Of a DNA stretch of 64,000 nt, positions 48,563-56,837 are shown one piece after another. The notes under the pieces are model-generated. The model was not told the DNA's origin, did no database searches, and was given only the letters and a program-made list of their open reading frames with translations. The first letter of the stretch is position 1. The number at the start of each line of letters is the position of its first letter. The translations under genes and the position numbers were made by a program. The stretch spans positions 496,001-560,000 of the forward strand of contig NZ_JAENHK010000010.1 of the NCBI RefSeq assembly GCF_016595215.1. The letters are read 5' to 3'. The stretch is from Chryseobacterium paridis (GTDB taxonomy: Bacteria > Bacteroidota > Bacteroidia > Flavobacteriales > Weeksellaceae).

Positions 48563-51500
48563 TGATAAAAAACTTTATTAACAGACCGGTTTTATCCACT
48601 GTTATATCAATATTAATTGTTATACTTGGTGTTTTAGGCCTTATTTCATTGCCTGTTACCCAATACCCGGACATCGCACCTCCTACTGTAAGCGTTACAG
48701 CAAACTATACGGGAGCCAATGCGGAGACGGTGATGAAAAGTGTGGTAGTTCCTTTGGAGGAACAGATTAACGGGGTAGAAGGAATGGATTATATCACTTC
48801 TTCTGCCGGAAACGATGGATCTGCGAATATTCAGGTTTTCTTTAAACAAGGAATCGATCCTGATATTGCAGCAGTAAACGTACAGAACCGTGTAACAAGA
48901 GCAACGCCATTGCTTCCAAGTGAAGTAACCCGTTCAGGGGTGGTTACTCAGAAACAGCAGACCAGTGCTTTGATGTATATGTCTTTCTATTCTGAAAATA
49001 AGGATCTTGATGATGTATATCTTCAAAACTTCCTGAATATTAACATTATTCCTAACATTAAAAGGATTAATGGTGTTGGGGATGCTCAGGTTTTTGGTGG
49101 GAAAAACTACTCGATGAGAGTATGGTTGGATCCTGCGAAAATGGCAGCATATGGAGTAACACCGGATGATGTTACCGGAGCAATTAATGAGCAGAGTAGA
49201 GAAGCAGCAGCTGGGTCTATAGGACAAAACAGTGGTAGCTCTTTTGAATACATCATTAAATATGTAGGTAAATTCAACGAGAAATCTCAATATGATAACA
49301 TCATTATCAAATCTCTGAAAGACGGACAAAATTTGATGTTGAAAGATGTTGCTAAAGTTGAACTAGCAGGACAATCGTATACAGGGATCGGGGAGAACGG
49401 AAATAACCCTTCCATCAGTATGGGATTCTTTCAGACACCAGGTTCTAATGCTCAGGATATTATTAAAAATATTAAAGCCTATTTAAAGGCGTCAGAAGGA
49501 AGTTTTCCTAAAGGGATAAAATATACTTTCAACTTTGACACGAATGAATTCCTAGATGCGTCTATTGATAAGGTTGTTCATACCTTAATTGAAGCATTTA
49601 TTTTGGTATTTATTGTGGTGTATATTTTCTTACAGGATTTCAGATCTACTTTGATCCCGGCCATTGCGGTTCCGGTATCCATCGTAGGAGCATTCTTCTT
49701 CCTGAATTTATTTGGATATTCACTCAACCTTTTGACCTTATTCGCATTAGTACTTGCTATCGGTATTGTTGTGGATGATGCCATTGTCGTCGTCGAGGCC
49801 GTTCACGCCAAGATGGAACATGGTATTTTCGATGCTAAAAAGGCTACGGTAGAAGCTATGGATGAGATTACGGGAGCAATTATTTCAATTACATTGGTAA
49901 TGGCATCTGTATTTATTCCGGTAACTTTTATTACAGGTCCTACAGGGGTATTCTACCAACAGTTTGGTATTACACTTATTGTGGCGATTATCATTTCTGC
50001 GGTTAATGCATTAACGTTAAGTCCTGTTTTATGTTCATTATTCCTTAAGCCTCATTCTGAGCATCATCAGGAATATAAGAACATGAATATTCTTCAGAAG
50101 TTCTTCTATAAATTCAATATTGCGTTTAGAACAACCACTGAACGCTACGGTAGAGGATTTGTTTTCTTATTAAGACATAAATGGGTTACCCTGATCATCT
50201 TTGCCGTTACAGGAGGAATTTTATTCTGGGCAAGCTCAACGATGAAAAAAGGATTCGTTCCTACTGAAGACCGTGGGATTATCTTTACTGATGTACAGCT
50301 TCCTCCGGGATCTTCTATGGAAAGAACCTACAATGCATTGAAAACCTTACAGGCTAATGCAATGAAAATTCCGGGAGTACAGAATGTTACAATCTCTACA
50401 GGTAGAGGTTTCTTGTCTGGAAACGGAAGTAACAATGGTCTTGCCTTTATTAAATTGAAACCTTTCGACGAAAGGAAAAAAGATAATTTAACATCTGAAG
50501 ATATTACGAAAAAGTTATTTGGAATTTCAGGGAAAGTGCCAGATGCCAAAGTAGTATTCTTCCAGCCACCAAGTGTACCAGGTTTTGGTAACAGTGCTGG
50601 GTTTGAGATGGTGTTACTTGATAAGTCCGGTGGTGAATATACAGCGCTTGATGATAAAACAAATGAATTCATCGGTAAGCTTGTAGAAAGACCTGAAATT
50701 GAATTTGCACAGACCTCGTTCAATACAAAATACCCTCAATACCAGATGGAAATTAATGTTCCATTGGCTAAGCAATTAGGAGTTTCCGTAAGTGATATCC
50801 TTAGTACAATGCAAGGATATATCGGAGGTATTTATACGGCTGACTTTACGAAATATGGAAAGCAGTTTAGAGTAATGGTTCAGGCTCTTCCTGAAAACAG
50901 AAAGAACATCGATAACCTAAACGATCTGTATGTAAAAACAGGTTCAGGAGTAATGTCTCCTATTTCACAGTTTGTGACATTGGATAAAGCATACGGACCA
51001 CAGTCTGTAAGCCGTTATAACCTATTTACATCGGTGAAAATTACAGGGGGTAACTCTCAGGGATATAGTTCCGGGGATGCTATTACTGCGGTACAGCAGG
51101 TAGCAAAAGAAACATTGAATCAGAATTATGATGTCGAGTTTACCGGATTAACAAGAGAAGAATTAAACTCAGGATCTCAAACCTTATTGATTTTCGGGTT
51201 AAGTTTGATCTTCGTTTACTTTATCCTTTCTGCACAATACGAAAGTTATATTCTTCCGTTAATTGTTGTAATCTCACTTCCGTTAGGGGTAATGGGAGCT
51301 TATTTCGGACAAAAGATCATGGGCTTGGAAAACAATATCTATTTCCAGATTGCTTTGATCATGTTGGTCGGGTTGTTGGCGAAAAACGCCATCCTGATTG
51401 TTGAATTTGCCGTTCAGAGAAGACACCACGGCGAAACCATTGTAATGTCTGCAATCAATGCTGCCAAGGCGAGATTAAGACCAATTCTTATGACATCGTT

Positions 51501-51708
51501 TGCCTTTATCTTTGGTCTATTACCATTGGTGCTTGCAAGTGGAATTGGAGCCGTAGGTAACAGATCTATTGCAACCGGTGCTGCAATCGGGTTATTGATA
51601 GGGACAATATTAGGACTTATCGTAATTCCTGTTTTGTATGTGATCTTCGAAACATTGCAAGAAAAGATCAAGCCTATTAAAAGAGAAGACATCAATTTAG
51701 CTGAATAA
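48562..51708 (+). CDS. RND multidrug efflux transporter (AcrB type)
   Basis: This 1048-residue proton-driven inner-membrane pump has the hydrophobe/amphiphile family layout: TM1 (VLSTVISILIVILGVLGLISL) with PVTQYPDIAPPTVSV, porter domain, TM2-6, second porter domain, TM7-12. The paired aspartates of TM4 are visible in IGIVVDDAIVVVEAV; the essential lysine falls in the second half (GLLAKNAILIVEFA). GFVPTEDRGIIF and LPPGSSMERT mark the usual pore-loop region. Substrates probably include lipophilic drugs, bile salts or dyes, but the specificity cannot be read. Confidence 0.96.
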   Translation: MIKNFINRPVLSTVISILIVILGVLGLISLPVTQYPDIAPPTVSVTANYTGANAETVMKSVVVPLEEQINGVEGMDYITSSAGNDGSANIQVFFKQGIDPDIAAVNVQNRVTRATPLLPSEVTRSGVVTQKQQTSALMYMSFYSENKDLDDVYLQNFLNINIIPNIKRINGVGDAQVFGGKNYSMRVWLDPAKMAAYGVTPDDVTGAINEQSREAAAGSIGQNSGSSFEYIIKYVGKFNEKSQYDNIIIKSLKDGQNLMLKDVAKVELAGQSYTGIGENGNNPSISMGFFQTPGSNAQDIIKNIKAYLKASEGSFPKGIKYTFNFDTNEFLDASIDKVVHTLIEAFILVFIVVYIFLQDFRSTLIPAIAVPVSIVGAFFFLNLFGYSLNLLTLFALVLAIGIVVDDAIVVVEAVHAKMEHGIFDAKKATVEAMDEITGAIISITLVMASVFIPVTFITGPTGVFYQQFGITLIVAIIISAVNALTLSPVLCSLFLKPHSEHHQEYKNMNILQKFFYKFNIAFRTTTERYGRGFVFLLRHKWVTLIIFAVTGGILFWASSTMKKGFVPTEDRGIIFTDVQLPPGSSMERTYNALKTLQANAMKIPGVQNVTISTGRGFLSGNGSNNGLAFIKLKPFDERKKDNLTSEDITKKLFGISGKVPDAKVVFFQPPSVPGFGNSAGFEMVLLDKSGGEYTALDDKTNEFIGKLVERPEIEFAQTSFNTKYPQYQMEINVPLAKQLGVSVSDILSTMQGYIGGIYTADFTKYGKQFRVMVQALPENRKNIDNLNDLYVKTGSGVMSPISQFVTLDKAYGPQSVSRYNLFTSVKITGGNSQGYSSGDAITAVQQVAKETLNQNYDVEFTGLTREELNSGSQTLLIFGLSLIFVYFILSAQYESYILPLIVVISLPLGVMGAYFGQKIMGLENNIYFQIALIMLVGLLAKNAILIVEFAVQRRHHGETIVMSAINAAKARLRPILMTSFAFIFGLLPLVLASGIGAVGNRSIATGAAIGLLIGTILGLIVIPVLYVIFETLQEKIKPIKREDINLAE

Positions 51709-51723
51709 AAATAAAAATTAAAG

Positions 51724-51798
51724 AGTTAGGGGTTAGATTAGGAAATTAATTTAAAATCCTGAATCTAGCTTCTAACCTCTAATTTCTAACTTCCAATT
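51724..51798. repeat. Intergenic repeat between pump and channel genes
   Basis: GTTAGGGGTTAGATTAGGAA and, further on, CTTCTAACCTCTAATTTCTA form an imperfect inverted arrangement. The second part closely resembles CTAATTTCTAACCTCTAGTC at 26518-26537. The pump-to-channel gap is 95 bases because of it. Confidence 0.5.
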
Positions 51799-51803
51799 TT
51801 AAA

Positions 51804-53219
51804 ATGAAAAGTTTATTAAACATCATAAAAGGAATCAGTTTTTCAGTTTTCATACTGGCTGCCATTTCATCTTGTATGGCAAGAAAGGATTATGAAAGAC
51901 CGAAGAACGTTGTTGACGAAAAGCTTTTCCGTACGGATATGCTTCCTAAGGATAGTGCAAGTATTGCCAATATTTCCTGGAAAGAAATTTTTACGGACCC
52001 AATATTACAAGGGCATATTTCAAAAGCTTTAGAAAATAATTTAGATATCAGAATTGCTTTGCAGAGTATTGCATCAGCTGAAGCGTATTTAAAGCAAAGT
52101 AAAGCAGCATATGAACCGACAGTATCCATTGGGCCTAACTATACGTTTCAGACGCAGTCTATTAATACACAGTTTGGTCAGATCATCGGAGAAAGACGTT
52201 ATGTAAATCAATTTGATATTACCGCAACTATTGGCTGGGAAGCTGATATCTGGGGTAAATTGAAAGCTCAGGAAAAGGCTCAGTTAGCTACCTATTTAGG
52301 AACAGTTGCTGCTCATAAAGCAGTAAAGAGCAGCCTGGTTGCTTCTGTAGCTTCTGCTTATTATCAGTTGCTGACATTTGATTCACAGAAAAGAATTATT
52401 CAGGAAACAATCGATGTACGTGAAAAGAATTTAGAAACAACAAAGGCCCTGAAAGTAGCCGGAACGGTTACAGAAGTAGCTGTTCAGCAAAGTGAGGCAC
52501 TTGTTTTTAATGCCAAATCATTGCTTATTGACATTGATACCCAGATTCAATCTCTTGAAAATACAATGAGTTTGTTAATGGGTGAGCCTTCACACGCTAT
52601 TGAAAGATCAACATTGGAAAATCAAAATCTTCCAAACGATATAAAGTTAGGATATCCTGCTCAGTTACTCGCTAATCGTCCAGACGTAATGCGTGCTGAA
52701 TACAACCTAATGAATGCTTTTGAACTGACTAACTCTGCAAAAGCTCAGTTTTATCCTACCTTAAAACTAACAGGAACAGGTGGTGTTCAATCGGTAGATA
52801 TTGATCACTTATTTAGTGTTAATTCATTGTTTGCGAATGTTGTTACAGGATTGGCTCAGCCGATCTTAAATAAAAGAACGATCAAAACAAATTACGACGT
52901 AAGTCTGGCGAACCAGGAAACTGCTTATTTAAACTTTAGAAAAACGGTACTTACAGCAGGTAAAGAAGTCTCAGATGCGATCCGTGTATATAGTGTTCAG
53001 GATTCTTTTATTGATTTAAAGAGAAAAGAATTAGATGCTTATAAAAAATCTGTTGACTTTTCCCAGGAATTGGTAAACTACGGTATGGCCAATTATCTTG
53101 AAGTATTAAATGCAAGTGTCAATTCATTAAATGCTGAATTGAACATTTCAAACGCTCAGTACAATAAGATGAAGGCTAGTGTAGATTTATATCAGGCACT
53201 AGGAGGGGGCTGGAAATAG
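51804..53219 (+). CDS. Efflux outer-membrane channel lipoprotein (OprM/NodT family)
   Basis: This 471-residue TolC-like protein has a lipoprotein signal (FILAAISSC, Cys24) and two outer-membrane efflux repeats. ALENNLDIRIALQSIASAEAYLKQS and PTVSIGPNYTFQ mark the first; NRPDVMRAEYNLMNAFELTNSAKAQFYPTLKLTG marks the second. The helical barrel segments in between (VREKNLETTKALKVAGTVTEVAVQQSEALV) match the family. It completes the tripartite pump with the two upstream genes. It is followed by a strong terminator. Confidence 0.95.
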   Translation: MKSLLNIIKGISFSVFILAAISSCMARKDYERPKNVVDEKLFRTDMLPKDSASIANISWKEIFTDPILQGHISKALENNLDIRIALQSIASAEAYLKQSKAAYEPTVSIGPNYTFQTQSINTQFGQIIGERRYVNQFDITATIGWEADIWGKLKAQEKAQLATYLGTVAAHKAVKSSLVASVASAYYQLLTFDSQKRIIQETIDVREKNLETTKALKVAGTVTEVAVQQSEALVFNAKSLLIDIDTQIQSLENTMSLLMGEPSHAIERSTLENQNLPNDIKLGYPAQLLANRPDVMRAEYNLMNAFELTNSAKAQFYPTLKLTGTGGVQSVDIDHLFSVNSLFANVVTGLAQPILNKRTIKTNYDVSLANQETAYLNFRKTVLTAGKEVSDAIRVYSVQDSFIDLKRKELDAYKKSVDFSQELVNYGMANYLEVLNASVNSLNAELNISNAQYNKMKASVDLYQALGGGWK

Positions 53220-53243
53220 TGTTACTAAGTTTTAAAAAATTAG

Positions 53244-53273
53244 GCGCATGTATTAATTACATGCGCTTTTTTG
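53244..53273 (+). terminator. Terminator of the efflux operon
   Basis: GCGCATGTA / TACATGCGC (9 bp) with a TTAAT loop is followed by TTTTTT, 25 bases after the channel gene. Confidence 0.9.
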
Positions 53274-53310
53274 TTTCCATTGATAGAATATTAATTGGTA
53301 ATTGATTAAA

Positions 53311-53342
53311 TATATTTGTATATATGTAGTTAACTACGTAGT
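53311..53342 (+). promoter_or_regulatory. Promoter and stacked palindromes ahead of the GNAT-MarR pair
   Basis: TATATTTG (53311-53318) fits the -7 consensus. Directly after it, GTAGTTAACTAC (53326-53337) and ACTACGTAGT (53333-53342) are perfect palindromes that share their middle half-site. They sit at the expected transcription start, where a MarR-type repressor from the second gene could bind. Confidence 0.6.
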
Positions 53343-53363
53343 TTTGTACATTAAATAAAATGT

Positions 53364-53861
53364 ATGATATTAGAAATTCAACCCATAGGCAATATATATT
53401 CCGAACAAGTCATAGATTTGATTCTGAATATCCAGCAAAAAGAATTTAATATTCCCATCACCATTGAAGACCAGCCAGATCTTTTAAGAATTGAAAGTTT
53501 CTATAGGGAAGGAGGAGGAAACTTTTGGGGTGCTTTCATTGATGGTGAATTGGTAGGAACCATTGCATTGGTTAAATTTGATGAAAAAGCAGCAGCCATT
53601 AGAAAAATGTTTGTCAAAAAGGAGTTCAGAGGAAAAGAACATCAGATCGCTCAGAAACTATTAGAAATTCTGATTTCTTATTGTCATGAGAATGGAATTG
53701 ATGAAATTATGTTGGGTACAGTTTCTGTTCTGAATGCAGCAATGCGTTTCTATGAGCGGAATCATTTTCAAAAAATTGAGAAAGATAAGTTGCCTCCTAA
53801 ATTTCCGTTAATGAGTGCTGATAATGTATTCTATATTTTAAACTTAAATCAAGCTGTATGA
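53364..53861 (+). CDS. GNAT-family acetyltransferase
   Basis: The 165-residue acetyltransferase has the typical core: GAFIDGELVGTIALVKFDEKAAAIRKMFVKKEFRGKEHQIAQKLL, with the Q/R-x-x-G/A loop written as RGKEHQIA, then MLGTVSVLNAAMRFYERNHFQKIEK. The substrate is unknown. Its last four bases (ATGA) overlap the start of a MarR-family gene, so the two are coupled. Fused or paired MarR-GNAT proteins are known in many bacteria, which supports one regulatory unit. Confidence 0.88.
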   Translation: MILEIQPIGNIYSEQVIDLILNIQQKEFNIPITIEDQPDLLRIESFYREGGGNFWGAFIDGELVGTIALVKFDEKAAAIRKMFVKKEFRGKEHQIAQKLLEILISYCHENGIDEIMLGTVSVLNAAMRFYERNHFQKIEKDKLPPKFPLMSADNVFYILNLNQAV

Positions 53862-54337
53862 ATGTTATCAACGAATCGGGTATTCTTGCTATATCCACGA
53901 GATTGCAAAGACTAAGTGAGCAACTGCGTAAGGATGGCGCATTAATCTATAAAGCTTTCGATATCGACTTTGAGCCTAAATGGTTTCCTGTCATTTTTAC
54001 GCTGCATCATAAGCAAATACTTAGCGTTGTAGAAATAGCAAATGAAATAGGATATACCCATCCATCTACTATAAGCCTATTAAAAGAGCTTGAAAAACAG
54101 AAAATGATCATTTCCAGGAAAGATAAGCTGGATGAAAGAAAACGTTTGATAGAGCTTGCTCCTAAAGGCCTTGAACTGATAGAAAAAATGAAACCAGTTT
54201 GGGAGTTGATTGCAACAGTACTGGGAGAGATTGCAGATAATCAAAATCATCTCCTGAAGGCTATCGACGAAGCAGAAGAAAAAATTGCCAATCAATCATT
54301 TTTTCAACGTGCACTCCAATTGAAAAATGCAAAATAA
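53858..54337 (+). CDS. MarR-family transcriptional regulator
   Basis: This 159-residue winged-helix protein includes QRLSEQLRKDGALIYKAFDIDFEPKWFPVIFTL, the recognition region SVVEIANEIGYTHPSTISLLKELEKQKMII, the wing SRKDKLDERKRLIELAPKGLELI and a C-terminal dimerisation helix. It overlaps the upstream GNAT gene by four bases. The stacked palindromes just downstream of the promoter are the likely target. The signal sensed is not evident. Confidence 0.9.
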   Translation: MNVINESGILAISTRLQRLSEQLRKDGALIYKAFDIDFEPKWFPVIFTLHHKQILSVVEIANEIGYTHPSTISLLKELEKQKMIISRKDKLDERKRLIELAPKGLELIEKMKPVWELIATVLGEIADNQNHLLKAIDEAEEKIANQSFFQRALQLKNAK

Positions 54338-54383
54338 TCTTGCTTATATTTTTTAAATAAGATTTGATAGTGTTATATCTCAG

Positions 54384-54412
54384 AAATCCCGCAGATGGTG
54401 GGATTTTTCTAT
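54384..54412 (+). terminator. Terminator after the GNAT-MarR pair
   Basis: AAATCCC / GGGATTT with a nine-base loop is followed by TTTCT, 46 bases after the MarR stop. Confidence 0.75.
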
Positions 54413-54551
54413 AATACACCTTCCTGTTTTTAGAAACGGACTTTATCTTATATTCTAAAACAGAAAAAGAATAAAATTAACCTGTTGATACTGCATGAGT
54501 TGAAAAAAAACTTAAAATTAAATTAAAATTAAAGATGCATAGGGTATAGTA

Positions 54552-54704
54552 TTTGCAGATAACAAAACCGCAACTGCAAATTATGCTTTAAATACGATAG
54601 ATATTGAGGTTTTCCTTAAAATCAATTATATAAAAGCAATACACCACATCAATTTTTATATATTATTTAAGATTAAATCTCCGGTATCTATCGGAGATTT
54701 TTTG
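54552..54704 (+). ncRNA. Candidate small RNA in the gap before tRNA-Ala
   Basis: The 563 bases between the MarR gene and tRNA-Ala contain no convincing reading frame. Near 54547-54555 TAGTATTTG resembles a -7 element with one extra base. TTTGCAG (54552-54558) is followed by its complement CTGCAAA (54574-54580). About 100 bases later an intrinsic terminator appears (AAATCTCCG / CGGAGATTT, 54675-54700, then T residues). A terminator with no gene in front of it argues for a short transcript. I see nothing else in 54413-54540 or 54705-54840. Confidence 0.35.
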
Positions 54705-54841
54705 TTAGTACCAGCATCATTCAAAATACGATGGCGGTAAAAAAAATACAATTTGGATTGTTTATCATCTTAAAATTCATAAAATTTATGACTATTATCC
54801 AGTTAATTGCGAATCTTATTAAATAAAAGTTAACAAACTAT

Positions 54842-54871
54842 TTGTATATGTGTGATAAATACTTACTTTTG
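54842..54871 (+). promoter_or_regulatory. Promoter of tRNA-Ala
   Basis: TTG (54842-54844), exactly 19 bases, then TACTTTTG (54864-54871) is the clearest match in the window to the Bacteroidota sigma-A consensus. It lies 29 bases upstream of the mature tRNA. Confidence 0.8.
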
Positions 54872-54900
54872 TAGCGCTTCGAAAAAATGGGAGTAGACAT

Positions 54901-54974
54901 GGGGAATTAGCTCATCTGGCTAGAGCGTTAGACTGGCAGTCTAAAGGTGACGGGTTCGATCCCCGTATTCTCCA
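54901..54974 (+). tRNA. tRNA-Ala (GGC)
   Basis: The 74-base cloverleaf has the acceptor stem GGGGAAT / ATTCTCC, a D arm, the anticodon stem TTAGA / TCTAA around loop CTGGCAG (anticodon GGC), and GGTTCGATCC in the T arm. The acceptor contains the G3-U70 pair that alanyl-tRNA synthetase recognises, which confirms the anticodon reading. CCA is not encoded: the sequence continues ACAAA after the discriminator A. A lipoprotein gene begins 25 bases later. Confidence 0.97.
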
Positions 54975-54999
54975 CAAATACCTGTAAACTATTAAAACT

Positions 55000-55374
55000 A
55001 TGAAGAAATTTTTCTTTCTTTTATTAGCTGCTTTTACATTCATAGGATGTAGCTCGGACGATGACACAATCTATGATTATATTGGAACCTGGTCCGGAAC
55101 TTATGCTGGAAGTGATAAAGGAGTTTGGAATGTAGTAGTGGCAAGTGACGGAACCGTCAAGGGAACAATGCACTCTGATGTTAATAATGAAAATTATAAG
55201 ATAGACGGTCATCTTAGTGATTCAGGGGAATTGAACGCTTCATTAGGTCTACCAGCCGATGGTGAGTTCAGAGGGAATTTCGATACAGATAAAAAAGGAA
55301 GCGGAAGCTGGACTAACGAAGTTCCTACTCCTACAAGATCTGGATCATGGTCTGGAGAAAAGGATAAAAAATGA
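55000..55374 (+). CDS. Small hypothetical lipoprotein
   Basis: The 124-residue protein starts with a lipoprotein signal (MKKFFFLLLAAFTFIGC, Cys17) and a Ser/Asp-rich tether (SSDDDT), as outer-membrane lipoproteins of Bacteroidota often have. The mature part repeats Gly-Thr-Trp-Ser/Gly motifs (YIGTWSGTYAGSDKG, GSWTNEVPTPTRSGSWSGEK), suggesting a small up-and-down beta barrel of the lipocalin or avidin type. No family is identified. It is probably read through from the tRNA-Ala promoter, since only 25 bases separate them, and ends at a terminator. Confidence 0.75.
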   Translation: MKKFFFLLLAAFTFIGCSSDDDTIYDYIGTWSGTYAGSDKGVWNVVVASDGTVKGTMHSDVNNENYKIDGHLSDSGELNASLGLPADGEFRGNFDTDKKGSGSWTNEVPTPTRSGSWSGEKDKK

Positions 55375-55395
55375 TAATTAATATTCACAATATTG

Positions 55396-55427
55396 AAAGG
55401 CGACCTAACAGGGTCGCCTTTTTTTAT
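55396..55427 (+). terminator. Terminator after the small lipoprotein gene
   Basis: AAGGCGACC / GGTCGCCTT (9 bp) with a six-base loop is followed by a run of seven T residues. Confidence 0.9.
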
Positions 55428-55448
55428 TTTAGAACCATTTATTTCAGA

Positions 55449-56099
55449 TCAAACAAATCCCATCTTTGAAACTTGTCCATTATTTTTAATCACAACGCAA
55501 TAAAGAATAAGATCATCATCGGAAAAATGCTTTTCAAACCTAATGATCTCTGTTTGTTGTTCTAATGAAATAACTTCTTCAAACTTTTCTGTCAAGTAGG
55601 ATTCAACATCTACTTTTATACTCAGTATAATAACTTCGTCAGCTTCAAGGGTTCTGTCTAATTTTAGATTGTTTTCCCAAAGATCAAATGATATAAGAGC
55701 TTCATTTTCCAGATTAGGAAGCTTACCAAATTGAAACTTTCTAAGTAAACCTTTTCCTGTTTCTCCTGAAATTCCATTTCGTATGGTACGCTTACCTTTT
55801 TCTGAAGTAAGATCGAGATCCTTTATTTCTGTCATCAGCTTCGCAAAGCTTTGGTAGAGGAGAGGATCCTCAGCTGCTTTTATGTAAGGATCAAGAGCAA
55901 GACGGATTATTTTGCCCACTTTAGAACAATGCCCGAATTCAGAACTGTTTTGTCTTACTTTTTCATAAGTAGGACTTTTTTTGAAAGCAGTTTTATTGAA
56001 TCCACTTTTTTTCCGAACGATATTCTTTCCGTTCAGGGTGTAAAAAACCAAATCTCCCACAGAGCCGGTTATTTTAATTAAGCTTTCATATGTGGCCAT
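55449..56099 (-). CDS. Hypothetical protein (GSVGDLVFYTLNGKN type)
   Basis: This 216-residue protein has no signal peptide. The start, KITGSVGDLVFYTLNGKNIVRKKSGFNKTAFKKSPTYEKVRQNSSEFG, is compact and basic and resembles the opening of a recurrent Bacteroidota protein group of unknown function. A helical middle (KVGKIIRLALDPYIKAAEDPLLYQSFAKLMTEI) and a beta-rich end follow. It is monocistronic and faces the lipoprotein gene. The first 50 residues look as if they could bind nucleic acid, but this is only an impression from charge. Confidence 0.65.
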   Translation of the reverse strand: MATYESLIKITGSVGDLVFYTLNGKNIVRKKSGFNKTAFKKSPTYEKVRQNSSEFGHCSKVGKIIRLALDPYIKAAEDPLLYQSFAKLMTEIKDLDLTSEKGKRTIRNGISGETGKGLLRKFQFGKLPNLENEALISFDLWENNLKLDRTLEADEVIILSIKVDVESYLTEKFEEVISLEQQTEIIRFEKHFSDDDLILYCVVIKNNGQVSKMGFV

Positions 56100-56208
56100 T
56101 TGAATGAAATTAGATCCAAATATAATGATAATTAATTAAATACAAAATTTTAACATAAGTTTATAATATAGTTGTAGTATAGAATATATATAATTAAAAT
56201 ATAAAATG

Positions 56209-56216
56209 TATATTTG
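56209..56216 (+). promoter_or_regulatory. -7 element of the NlpC/P60 gene
   Basis: TATATTTG fits TAnnTTTG. Transcription would start near 56223, which supports ATG 56253 rather than an in-frame non-ATG start at 56214. Confidence 0.5.
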
Positions 56217-56252
56217 TGGATAATTACATACATTGGTAAAAATCAGATAGAT

Positions 56253-56822
56253 ATGAAAGCAGGATTATTTATTGGAAAAATGAGAATAAAGCAGCTGGCT
56301 GCTTTACTGATTGCAACTTCATTTGTGATTTCGTGTGGAAGCAGTAAAAGTGTTTCCTCCAAAAAGAATACAACAAAAACAGTAGCTAAATCTGAAAATC
56401 TGAGACGCCTGGATTCTAATTTTAATGGCAAGGTATCTGGCTCAATCAATAGTGTTTTAAAAGATGCTGAAAAATACATCGGTACACCTTATAAATTCGG
56501 AGGAAACACCTCTTCTGGTTTTGACTGTTCAGGCTTTACCGTAAAAGTATTTGAAGAGAATGATCAGAGACTGCCGAGAAGATCTTCTGATCAGGCGGGT
56601 GCCGGGAAAGAAATAGACATTACTGATGTAAAGCCGGGCGACCTGCTGTTCTTTGCTACAGCTGGTGGAAGTAGAGTGTCTCACGTAGGTATCGTACATG
56701 ACATTGGCAACGATGGAGAAATTAAATTTATTCATGCTTCAACCTCAAAAGGAGTAATGATTTCTTCTTTAAATGAAAAATACTGGAATAAAGCTTACCT
56801 GCATGCACGTAGGGTCTTGTAA
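56253..56822 (+). CDS. NlpC/P60 (C40) peptidoglycan endopeptidase lipoprotein
   Basis: This 189-residue lipoprotein (signal ending ATSFVISC) has a C-terminal NlpC/P60 domain that cuts peptide stems of peptidoglycan. The catalytic Cys is in GGNTSSGFDCSGFTVKVF, the His in SHVGIVHDIG, and a third polar residue in FIHASTSKGV. The domain start AEKYIGTPYKFGG is classic. An alternative ATG at 56280 would give a shorter signal peptide, and either start fits. A LytTR-domain gene follows 15 bases later, suggesting one transcript. Confidence 0.9.
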   Translation: MKAGLFIGKMRIKQLAALLIATSFVISCGSSKSVSSKKNTTKTVAKSENLRRLDSNFNGKVSGSINSVLKDAEKYIGTPYKFGGNTSSGFDCSGFTVKVFEENDQRLPRRSSDQAGAGKEIDITDVKPGDLLFFATAGGSRVSHVGIVHDIGNDGEIKFIHASTSKGVMISSLNEKYWNKAYLHARRVL

Positions 56823-56837
56823 TGATTAACAGTACAC

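Noticed and set aside
56215..56223. A third exact DnaA box (TGTGGATAA) as a sign of an origin
   Set aside because: It is single, overlaps the -7 element of the NlpC/P60 gene, and about one such match is expected by chance in 64 kb.
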